Part shown: piece after piece, positions 32,856-41,200 of the stretch
Position numbering within the stretch: position 1 is the stretch's first letter
Layout: every line of letters starts with the position of its first letter
Source: Nitrolancea sp040255925
GTDB taxonomy: Bacteria > Chloroflexota > Chloroflexia > Thermomicrobiales > Thermomicrobiaceae
Direction: 5' to 3'
Assembly: GCA_040255925.1 (NCBI GenBank)
Contig: JBDZVX010000001.1
Location: 1-64,000 of the forward strand
DNA: 64,000 bases
Position numbers and translations under genes: made by a program
The notes under the pieces: generated by a model
What the model was told of the DNA's origin: nothing
Database searches by the model: none
Seen by the model: only the letters and a program-made list of their open reading frames with translations

Positions 32856-33536
32856 CTAACCAAACAGGGCACGACCGATCCGCACAATTGTGGCGCCTTC
32901 CTGAATCGCTATTTCAAAGTCATTGGTCATCCCCATAGAAAGGTGCCGGAGATCCGCGGTGGGGAACTGTTCCCGGAGCCGATCGCGAAGGATACGGAGC
33001 CCCTGAAAGACGGGCCGGGTATCTTCAGCGTTGATCACCAGCGGCGCGATCGTCATCAAGCCACGTAACCGGAGGTGTGGCCGTTCAAGGGCATGCGCGA
33101 CGAGCGACGCCGCTTCGTCCGGTGGGCAGCCGGATTTCTGGACCTCGCCCGCGATGTTGACCTGAATCAGGATGTCGATCGATCGCTGGGCGATTTCCGC
33201 CCGGCGTTGGAGCGCTTCAATGAGCGACCGCCGGTCAACGGACTCGATCATTTGAAATAACCGGACCGCCGGCTGGGCCTTGTTGGTCTGAAGATGCCCG
33301 ATCAAATGGAGGACGGCGTCGGCGGGCAGCGGTTCAGCGAATTTTCCCTGCGCCGCCTGGACGCGGTTCTCGCCGAAGTGCCGTAATCCGAGGGTGTAAG
33401 CCTGATCCACTTCCGGGCGTTCGACCGTCTTCGTGACCGCGACGAGGGTTATTTCATCCGGATCTCGCCCGGCGAGTTCGGCCGCCCGGTTAATCCGTTC
33501 CCGCGTCTCTCGAACGTTGCGCTCAATGTCCGCCAT
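32856..33536 (-). CDS. yggS: YggS-family PLP homeostasis protein
   Basis: PLP-binding TIM-barrel-type protein of 226 aa (YggS/PLPBP/YlmE). The PLP-lysine segment is ITLVAVTKTVERPEV. Also present are LRHFGENRVQAAQGKF, HLIGHLQTNKAQPAV, IDILIQVNIAGEVQKSGCPPDE and the phosphate-binding LSMGMTNDFEIAIQEGATIVRIGRALFG. The protein buffers free PLP and has no known catalytic activity. I chose ATG 33536 because GGAG lies six bases upstream; ATG 33548 is an alternative. It overlaps the end of pgeF, suggesting coupled translation. Confidence 0.93.
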   Translation of the reverse strand: MADIERNVRETRERINRAAELAGRDPDEITLVAVTKTVERPEVDQAYTLGLRHFGENRVQAAQGKFAEPLPADAVLHLIGHLQTNKAQPAVRLFQMIESVDRRSLIEALQRRAEIAQRSIDILIQVNIAGEVQKSGCPPDEAASLVAHALERPHLRLRGLMTIAPLVINAEDTRPVFQGLRILRDRLREQFPTADLRHLSMGMTNDFEIAIQEGATIVRIGRALFG

Positions 33537-34341
33537 TGGGTGCTCCATCTGGACTCGTCACTGCTATGATCGCGGCGAACCGGCCGGCCTGCGTTCCCTG
33601 CGCTCGATAGGAGAAATAGCGATCGGACTGGCACCGGGTGCAATCGCCTTGGACTTCGATTTGGCTCGCCGGAACGCCGGCGGCAATGAGCGCCAGCGTA
33701 TTGGCTTTCCAGAGATCAAACCGGAAATGCCCCTCGCCACGCTCCACCGCGCGCTCCCGCTGGTCGAACCCTGCCGATTTCCAGGCATCGATAACCTCCG
33801 GCCCGACCTGGTAACAGCATCGCCCGATAGACGGGCCGATCCCGGCGAGGATATCTGCCGGGGAGGTACTGAAACAATCTTTCATCGCTCGAACAGTCTG
33901 CCCGGCAACGTCAGCCACCGTTCCTCGCCATCCGGCATGGGCGGCACCGATGGCCCGCCGCACGGGATCGATGAGCAGGATCGGAACGCAATCGGCGCAG
34001 AAGACCGCGAGTGGCAGCTCCGGTGATTGCGTGATCAACGCATCGGTCCCGGAAAGGGAATCGCCGAACGACGAGTACCCGCGCCCGGCATCATCCGGCA
34101 CCACCAGTCGTACATTGTTACCATGGACTTGCTGGGCACAGACGAGTCGGTGGGATTCAACCCCGATTGCACCTGCCCACCTGTCGCGATTTCGCCGGAC
34201 CGTGAGAGGATCGGGTCCGGTCACATAGCTGATGTCGCCATCGGCGGGGATCAGATCGGTACGAGTGGTAACGCCGTGTTTCACCGGCTGACCGTCGAAC
34301 AGCCTGAATTTGCGGACTGGTAGAGAGCCGGGAACGTTCAC
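33523..34341 (-). CDS. pgeF: PgeF/LACC1-family peptidoglycan-editing or multicopper-like purine nucleosidase
   Basis: DUF152/YlmD family protein of 272 aa. Motifs: HGVTTRTDLIP at the N terminus, VCAQQVHGNNVRLV, CADCVPILLIDPVRRAIGAAHAGWRGTVADVAG and IGPSIGRCCYQVGPEV. The His and Cys residues in these segments bind the active-site metal. Related proteins act on adenosine/inosine (phosphorolysis or deamination), and E. coli YfiH edits peptidoglycan precursors; the exact role here is not known. The start is GTG 34341, placed directly after the TAA of the spermidine synthase-like gene. It overlaps yggS. The gene pair pgeF-yggS is common in Gram-positive bacteria. Confidence 0.9.
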   Translation of the reverse strand: MNVPGSLPVRKFRLFDGQPVKHGVTTRTDLIPADGDISYVTGPDPLTVRRNRDRWAGAIGVESHRLVCAQQVHGNNVRLVVPDDAGRGYSSFGDSLSGTDALITQSPELPLAVFCADCVPILLIDPVRRAIGAAHAGWRGTVADVAGQTVRAMKDCFSTSPADILAGIGPSIGRCCYQVGPEVIDAWKSAGFDQRERAVERGEGHFRFDLWKANTLALIAAGVPASQIEVQGDCTRCQSDRYFSYRAQGTQAGRFAAIIAVTSPDGAPNGGH

Positions 34342-35940
34342 TTATTCACCCCGTGCGCCGCTGAGGATCATCTGATCTACTACGCGTTCGACCGGGGCGT
34401 GATCGTCAGTGAAGACGAGCTTCGGATCTGTTCCGGTCCATTCCCGGATATTGCCGCTGGTCAGACTGACCTCTCCGACGTAACGAATCAGTCCGGGCTC
34501 CTGACGCAAAATGTTCTCACGGAAGGACCGAATGTCGGTCGGCTGGTTAGTCCCGACGACGATGGTGTTCGTGTAACGGTCAATATCGATCAGGTAGACG
34601 TTCGGGAAGACCGACTTCATCGTGCTGGCGATCACATCTACGAGCCGATAATCGGTCTCGGTCCGCCCGGCATTGACGATCGCAACACCGTCCGGCGTGA
34701 GATGCGACCGGACCTGATCGAAGAACTCACGTGTCGTCAGGTGGAACGGGATGTAGGGCTGGCGATAGGCATCGACCCCGATAATGTCGTATCGCTTGTT
34801 CGTCGTTGAGAGGAAGTAGCGTCCGTCCTGAACGATAACGTTCAAGTTCGGCTCGTTCATGTCAAAGTATTTTCGGCCAACCTCAACGATCTTCGGATCG
34901 ATCTCGACGCCGTCGATCGAGATCGGACCGTAGGCGAGGGTGAGTTCCTTCGCCATCGTACCGGCGGCCAGTCCGATGAGTGCCACGCTCCGGACATCAC
35001 CTGGCTGCTGGCCATGGTTAAAAAATGGGCCGACCGTGAAATAATCCCACGGCCCGCCGGTGATCGTACCAACCGGATCATAGATCGAGTGGATTGCATG
35101 ACCTTCATTTAGCATGAGCAGATAGGCACCTTGATCCTTCACCACTTGGATGTAATTGTATTCCGATTCGCTCTCATGAACGAGTGTTCCGAATTCTGGG
35201 GGCCGGACCATTCCGCCGGTTCCGAATATCATGATCCCGATGACCACCAGTGTGAGGAACACGGCGCCAACGACGAGCCATCGCGCCCTGAGCAATGCCA
35301 GACCAAGAATCGACGTGACGAGAAGAAACAACGCGAAGGTATAGAACGTCCGGTAGGTCCCAATCGCCGGTTCCAACACCAGAACTGGGAGAAAACTGCC
35401 GAGGATACTTCCGACCGTCGATAGCGCGTAGAGCGAGCCAGCGGTGTTGCCGGCAGCTTCGACGCGATGGAGGCGCAGGCGGATGGCGAAAGGAGAAACG
35501 ATTCCCAGCGCCGTCACGGGTACCGCGAAGAGCAGGATGACACCAACCAGGGAGCCATAGAAGGCACCGACCGCCAGGTGAGAAAAGGCGGTCAATGATT
35601 GTTCGAGAATCGGCCGTGCCAGGAGTGGGATCAGCCCGGTGCTGAATCCCGCCACGGTCGTTATCGCGAACAACAAACGGCCACTGGGCCATCGGTCGGC
35701 AACTTTTCCGCCGACATAGTAGCCAATCGAGAGATAGAGCAGCGTGAGACCAATCAGGTTCGCCCAGATAAACGTTGACGTGCCGAAATAGGGGCCGAGT
35801 AAACGGGACGCCGAGAGTTCGATAGCGATACTGGAGGTTCCGCCGACGAACACAATCAACAAGAGAAGCCGGTCGAAGGCGCGAGCGCGTCCACCGGCGG
35901 GTCCGGTCTGCTGTTCCACCGATGGGGTGGTAGTGGTCAT
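34342..35940 (-). CDS. Membrane-fused spermidine synthase-like protein
   Basis: A 532-aa protein of two parts. The first 230 residues hold about seven hydrophobic helices (LLLLIVFVGGTSSIAIELSA, TFIWANLIGLTLLYLSIGYY, ALGIVSPFAIRLRLH and others), as in the MFS-like domain fused to many bacterial spermidine synthases. The second half is a Rossmann methyltransferase/aminopropyltransferase fold: VALIGLAAGTMAKELTLAYG, GVEIDPKIVEVGRKYFDM, and IIGVDAYRQPYIPFHLTTREFF. The motif DAYRQP sits where true SpeE has the catalytic DxxDP region, so polyamine synthesis is uncertain. It starts at ATG 35940 and abuts pgeF. Confidence 0.85.
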   Translation of the reverse strand: MTTTTPSVEQQTGPAGGRARAFDRLLLLIVFVGGTSSIAIELSASRLLGPYFGTSTFIWANLIGLTLLYLSIGYYVGGKVADRWPSGRLLFAITTVAGFSTGLIPLLARPILEQSLTAFSHLAVGAFYGSLVGVILLFAVPVTALGIVSPFAIRLRLHRVEAAGNTAGSLYALSTVGSILGSFLPVLVLEPAIGTYRTFYTFALFLLVTSILGLALLRARWLVVGAVFLTLVVIGIMIFGTGGMVRPPEFGTLVHESESEYNYIQVVKDQGAYLLMLNEGHAIHSIYDPVGTITGGPWDYFTVGPFFNHGQQPGDVRSVALIGLAAGTMAKELTLAYGPISIDGVEIDPKIVEVGRKYFDMNEPNLNVIVQDGRYFLSTTNKRYDIIGVDAYRQPYIPFHLTTREFFDQVRSHLTPDGVAIVNAGRTETDYRLVDVIASTMKSVFPNVYLIDIDRYTNTIVVGTNQPTDIRSFRENILRQEPGLIRYVGEVSLTSGNIREWTGTDPKLVFTDDHAPVERVVDQMILSGARGE

Positions 35941-36081
35941 GCAATGTCCTTCTCTGAGGTTCGCGCGCGATACGTCCCCGGTGGCTTTGGCTAGCTGCTT
36001 AAGGATTATACGGACCGAGACAGCGTTCCGGACTCACTCCTCGTCGGATGTGTTGTTGCGCATAACTGCACTTATCCGCAA

Positions 36082-36765
36082 TTAGCTTTTCCACTCACCC
36101 GAGCGAAGTTCGGTGGCTCGGGATTGCGCCAACCTATGCGCCAGGCGGGATGGCTCCGGTAGCCGGTACCGCCTGGTCGTCCGGAGCACCCAATTGACCG
36201 CTTCAGACAGCGTGATGAGGTTTCCGACCGAGACGTAGACCGGTGTGACTCCCGGCCTCGTGCGTACCGCCATCCCGATAACCTCGTCACGGTCGATCAG
36301 TGGCACGGTGCTTCCGCGTTCTTCTCCCAGCTCTCCGTGGCGGCCAACCAAAATCGACTTGGCGACGCCGATGGTTGGTATCCCCAGTTCATACCCGACG
36401 TGACAGGCAATTCCGAATCGCCGTGGGTGGGCCCGGCCTTGCCCGTCGACCAGAACGAGATCTGGCCTAGTTTCCAGTCCCGCGACTGCGGCCAGACAGA
36501 CCGGTGCTTCACGGAACGATAGAAGCCCAGGGATGTATGGGAACGTGACGGTCTGGATAGCCACATTCTCATCAGCCAGCGTGAGCTCCGGAAACGCCAG
36601 CGCAACCGCCGATCCGAGCGCTAGTTCGTCCGCGACGTGCATGTCGATCGCAGCGATGAGCCGGGGCTCCTTCACGAGCGGCGTTTCGACAACTCGACTC
36701 GCCAACTCGGACTGGCGCTCGCGGTACTCGCGGATAAGTTCAGCCGGAACTCGCGACTTGCTCAT
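36082..36765 (-). CDS. nfi: Endonuclease V
   Basis: Endonuclease V of 227 aa, which nicks DNA or RNA at inosine (deaminated adenine). Metal-binding acidic positions are seen in LIAAIDMHVADE, PGLLSFREAP, and LVLVDGQGRAHPRRFGIACHVG. The family's GIPTIGVAKS follows. The first site reads IDMHV where most members have VDVSY, a small departure. The gene starts at ATG 36765, three bases after the fmt stop, so it is in an operon with fmt; endonuclease V next to formyltransferase is not a pairing I know as common. A downstream gap of about 140 bases separates it from the spermidine synthase-like gene. Confidence 0.92.
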   Translation of the reverse strand: MSKSRVPAELIREYRERQSELASRVVETPLVKEPRLIAAIDMHVADELALGSAVALAFPELTLADENVAIQTVTFPYIPGLLSFREAPVCLAAVAGLETRPDLVLVDGQGRAHPRRFGIACHVGYELGIPTIGVAKSILVGRHGELGEERGSTVPLIDRDEVIGMAVRTRPGVTPVYVSVGNLITLSEAVNWVLRTTRRYRLPEPSRLAHRLAQSRATELRSGEWKS

Positions 36766-36768
36766 TGA

Positions 36769-37722
36769 TTAACCGCCATCATCTGCCGGGTTCTCGAACC
36801 GGGCCTCCGGGCCGAGACGCGCGCCGCGGTACCACTCCTCGGCGGATACCTCCCGCCGGCCTTCGGGTTGGACTCGCAGAAGCCGGATTGGGCTCGTACC
36901 AGTCCCCACCAGGATGACAGTCCCGCTCCGGGTTATGGTTCCAGGGGGTAGCAAGTGCTTCCGGGATATGTCTAATTCCAACACCTTTAGCCGCTTGCCA
37001 TCGATCATCGTCCAGGTTCCCGGCCAGGGGCTCATCGCCCGCGTCCGTCGCTCGATCTCTTCCGCCGGTTGCCGCCAGTCGATCCGGCCCTCCGCTTTCG
37101 TCAGCTCCCGCGTGTACGTTGCCAGATCCTCAGTCTGGGGTCGAGCGTGAATCGTCCCAGCCACCCAATCCGCCGCGACGTCCGGGATCATCCGGCCGCT
37201 CAGCCCCGCCAGCCGTTCGCTCAGACTTCCAGCGGTTTCCGTGTCACTGAGCGGCATCGTCGATTGTGCGAGGATCGGGCCGGAATCAAGCTTCCGCACC
37301 ATCTGAATAATCGAAACGCCCGTCTCCGACTCACCATTCAGGATCGCCGCCTGTACCGGTGCCGATCCCCGGTAGTGTGGAAGTAACGACGGATGGATGT
37401 TCAGGACACCGTGCGCTGGCAGCTCCAGGACCTCACGCCGGAAGATCTCACCATAGGCGGAGACGACGTAGAGGTCGGCCGGATGGTCCTTCAAGAACGC
37501 TACCGCCTCCGGGAAGCGGAGCGACTCCGGTTGCCAGACAGGGATGCCAAGCTCAGCCGCAGCTAGCTTAACCGCCGGGGGCCGGAGTTGCTTCCCCCGG
37601 CCAGCGGGGCGGTCAGGCTGGGTCACGGCGAGGAGCACGTTGAATCGAGGATCTCTCGCTAGCGCGTTGATGGCCGGAACGGCGAATTCCGGCGATCCGA
37701 AGAAAACGACGTTAATCGGCAT
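36769..37722 (-). CDS. fmt: Methionyl-tRNA formyltransferase
   Basis: Formyltransferase of 317 aa that formylates initiator Met-tRNA. The N-terminal domain has VVFFGSPEFAVPAINAL, the folate-binding motif HPSLLPHYRGSAPVQAAIL and the catalytic Asn/His/Asp region (GVLNIHPSLLPHYRG, MVRKLDSGPIL). The C-terminal OB-like domain has RTRAMSPWPGTWTMIDGKRLKVL. Start ATG 37722. The usual partner def or rsmB is not adjacent within the window. nfi follows at once. Confidence 0.95.
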   Translation of the reverse strand: MPINVVFFGSPEFAVPAINALARDPRFNVLLAVTQPDRPAGRGKQLRPPAVKLAAAELGIPVWQPESLRFPEAVAFLKDHPADLYVVSAYGEIFRREVLELPAHGVLNIHPSLLPHYRGSAPVQAAILNGESETGVSIIQMVRKLDSGPILAQSTMPLSDTETAGSLSERLAGLSGRMIPDVAADWVAGTIHARPQTEDLATYTRELTKAEGRIDWRQPAEEIERRTRAMSPWPGTWTMIDGKRLKVLELDISRKHLLPPGTITRSGTVILVGTGTSPIRLLRVQPEGRREVSAEEWYRGARLGPEARFENPADDGG

Positions 37723-37787
37723 TCAAACTATTTCCCATTAGTTCTGATCCGCCAAGCCCGGAACGGAGATTGTCCTACCCATTCACC

Positions 37788-38015
37788 TCACCGCCGCAGC
37801 CACGCGCATCCATTCGCTATGCTCCGCCATGTTTCGGCCGGACTGATCGGCTCAAAACGAAGGAATAAGTCCGCGGCGGCGATCGAGACCAACTCCCGAA
37901 CCCAGGCGCCGATGGTACCAATGATAACCCCAGCCAGTGCCGCACACACTAGCCGATCGGGCCGGAGGAACACGACGAGGATACCAACGCAGAGCAGCGC
38001 GAAAAGCACCGTCAT
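37788..38015 (-). CDS. Small two-span membrane protein, unknown
   Basis: A 75-aa frame with two hydrophobic segments (LFALLCVGILVVFL and LAGVIIGTIGAWV) and an amphipathic tail. Codon use matches its neighbours. It starts at ATG 38015 without a strong ribosome binding site. It lies 66 bases upstream of fmt on the same strand. It is not recognised as any family. The composition and position make it plausible as a gene, but not certain. Confidence 0.45.
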   Translation of the reverse strand: MTVLFALLCVGILVVFLRPDRLVCAALAGVIIGTIGAWVRELVSIAAADLFLRFEPISPAETWRSIANGCAWLRR

Positions 38016-38271
38016 AGGGTGACCATCGACCGGGAATAGCAGTGCGATATTTATCCAGTTTTAGAAACGCGATGAGCGCCGGGAGCGTGCTCTTGTCGCC
38101 ATGGTGCTGGCTTATGATAGATAGTCTTGATTTGGTGGAGGGCGGAACGATCACACTCCAGAGGGTCGGCCATGCTGAACACAAGCAACTCGCAGGCAAA
38201 AGGACCACCAGCCCAGGCAATCCGCCTGAGCCCGTGCAACAGGTTCCGCTGGTTGCTATCATTTCGCCGCC

Positions 38272-41200
38272 ATGAAAACCCTTCAGGCCCGGCAAGCCGG
38301 CTCTTACATCGCCGCGATCGCAATCCTGGCCCTAGCGTTGACGCTTCGCCTCTACGGGCACAATTGGGACGGCGGCCAGTACCTGCACCCTGACGAGCGC
38401 TTCGTCATCACCGTCCTGGTCGATAGGATTCACTTTCCTAACTTGACGAACCTTGGTAGCCTTCTCGATTCGTGCCATAGCCCGCTCAACGTTCGAGCAA
38501 TTGGGCGGGATGGGACTCCGGCCTCATTTGCCTATGGCAGTCTCCCGCTGTATCTCACCGGATTCGTCGCCTGGGTGGTGGGTAGCCTCACGGGCCAGGA
38601 TCTCAAAACCTATGCCCACATCGTGTCGATCGGCAGGTACCTCAGCGGATTCCTGGACGTGGGCACCGTCATGCTCGCGATGCTGTTCGCAAAGCGGGCG
38701 TTCGGCTCCGTGGCGGCGCTCCTGACCGGATTGCTGCTCGCCACAACCGTACTCTCCATCCAGCTCGCCCACTTCTTTACGACGGATTCGTGGATCACCT
38801 TTTTCGCCATGGCGGCGCTCTACTGCGCGCAGCGCCTCCGTGGCGATGACCGTCTCCGCTGGCCGATCCTGGCCGGAGCCGCCGTCGGCGCCGCGCTCGC
38901 GACCAAAGTGAGCATCGTGCCCCTTATCCTCCCGATCTTGGTAGCGATCTTCACGGGGCAACAAGCGCATTCTTCACGACCCACGGTCCGTCGCTCCGCA
39001 ACACGGGCTATCGTCACGCTCGGTTCCGCGGGACTGGTCTTTGCCATTTTCGAACCCTATGCGCCTTGGGCACCGCGCCCCTTTCTGCACGATGTCGCCA
39101 CGCAGTGGGAGATCATCTCCGGGCGGTTCGATATCCCCTACACGCGCCAGTTCGCGGGTACGGTCCCGGTCGTTTACCAGCTCGATAACCTGATCCGCTG
39201 GGGGCTTGGGCCGGTGCTCGGGTTGACCGCGACCGGAAGCGTTCTCCTCGCGATCCGGAGCAACTGGCGCCATTCGGGCACGGCGGAGTTCCTCCTGCTT
39301 GCCTGGATCGTCCCCTATTTCCTGCTAATCAACACGGCAGAGGCGAAGTTCTTCCGCTATACCGCCCCGATCATTCCAGCACTCGTCATCCTGACCGGAT
39401 CGTTCCTGGCGCGCCATCTCTCCCTCACGTCTACCCAGCGCCTGCCTCGCCTGCTGACGTTTGGCGCGACCGTTGTCGTCATCGCTGGAACCTTGATCTG
39501 GTCGGCGGCCTTTGCGTCGATCTACTCAAGGCCGCACACCAGGGTCGCGGCTTCCGAATGGATCCACGAGCACGTCCCCACCGGGAGCACGATCACCTCG
39601 GAGTACTGGGACGACCAACTCCCTCTTCCCCTGTATGCTCCACCCGGCCAGAATCAGTTCCGGCACCTCACGCTCGACCTCTATGCCGACCGAAACAACG
39701 ACGATGCGTTCAGTTATGTCAATGACTTCCTTCAGCAGGCGGATTACATCGTCCTCTCCAGCGATCGGCTCGCTGAGTCGATCCCGCGGCTCCCCTGGCG
39801 CTATCCGGTAGTCAGCCGGTACTACACGCTCCTCGAATCCGGTCAACTCGGCTTCCAACTCGTGTACGAGTCGGATGACGCGCTCCATCTCGGTCCGTTT
39901 CAGATCCATGATCGATCGGCCGACGAGAGCTTCACGGTCTACGATCATCCACACGTCCGGATCTATAAAAAGGTCCGGACCCTGACATCCGACGACCTGC
40001 GCCAGCGGTTTGCCTGGTCGCTGGATCAGCCGTGGTCGCCCAGCCGATCGCCCGGAATCGCCAAGCTCCTCTCCGGTGCGCCGGCAAGTCAGCTGCCGAT
40101 TGCGAGCGATCCCGGCTGGTCGGCCTCGACCACCACGCAAGCGCCTGTCGCGATTCTTGCTTGGCTCGTGGTGCTCACGGCGTTGGCGGCCGTGACCGCG
40201 CCGGTGACCATGCTGTTCTTTCGCGGCTTTGGCGATCTCGGCTGGGGCTTCGCCCGGCCGGCCGGCCTGATTGTCTCAGCTTATGCAGTCTGGATCGCGG
40301 TAAGCCTCGGAATCGCGCGGTTCAGCCTTGAATGGATCATTGGAATCGTCGCCCTGGTCGCGCTCATCGTTTGGATCGGGCTGCGAGGGAAGCTGAAGGT
40401 GCTGGCGGCGGAAGTCCGCGCCCACTGGCGGATGATGCTGGTCAGCGAGGTGGTCTTTCTCACGGCATTCGGCTTCTTCCTGCTCCTCCGTGCGCTGAAC
40501 CCGGACCTCTGGCAGACCACGCTGGGCGGTGAGAAGCCGATGGAGATGGCCTTCATCAGCGCCATCGGCCGGAGCGCGACCTTCCCTCCGTATGATCCCT
40601 GGTACGCGGACGGGATCATCAACTATTACTACTATGGGTTCTACCTGATCGCGCTGCTCTGGAAACTCTGTGGGGTCCCATCCGAGATCGGGTTTCAACT
40701 CGGAATCGCCACCGTCAGCGCTGCGTTGGTGAGCGGCCTGTTCAGCATGGCCTCGACGCTCACCGCCGATTTCCTATCCACAAAGCGCCTTTCCTGGATG
40801 ATCACCGGCGGGCTCATCGGCGTCGTGCTGCACACCGTCATCGGTAACCTCGACGCCGCGCGACAAATCCTCATGCATGGCACGACCGCGATCGACTTTT
40901 GGCAAAGCAGCCGGGTGGTCGACAGAGGGATCACCGAGTTCCCCTACTTCACCCAGATCTGGGCCGATCTCCACCCGCACGCCATCGCGCTCCCGATCAC
41001 GGTATTGCTCATCGGGCTCGCCTACACCCGGCTCCGCTCGATGCCCGGCGAGATCCCGGCGAGGTTCTGGATACCGGCGGTTGGATTGCTCCTGGGAACG
41101 TTGCTGGTGGTTAACGCCTGGGATATGCCGCTTGCGGCGCTCCTCATCAGCGCGGCCATCCTCACCCGCGCGTTTCGGGAGCCGACCTCGTTCCGGACGT

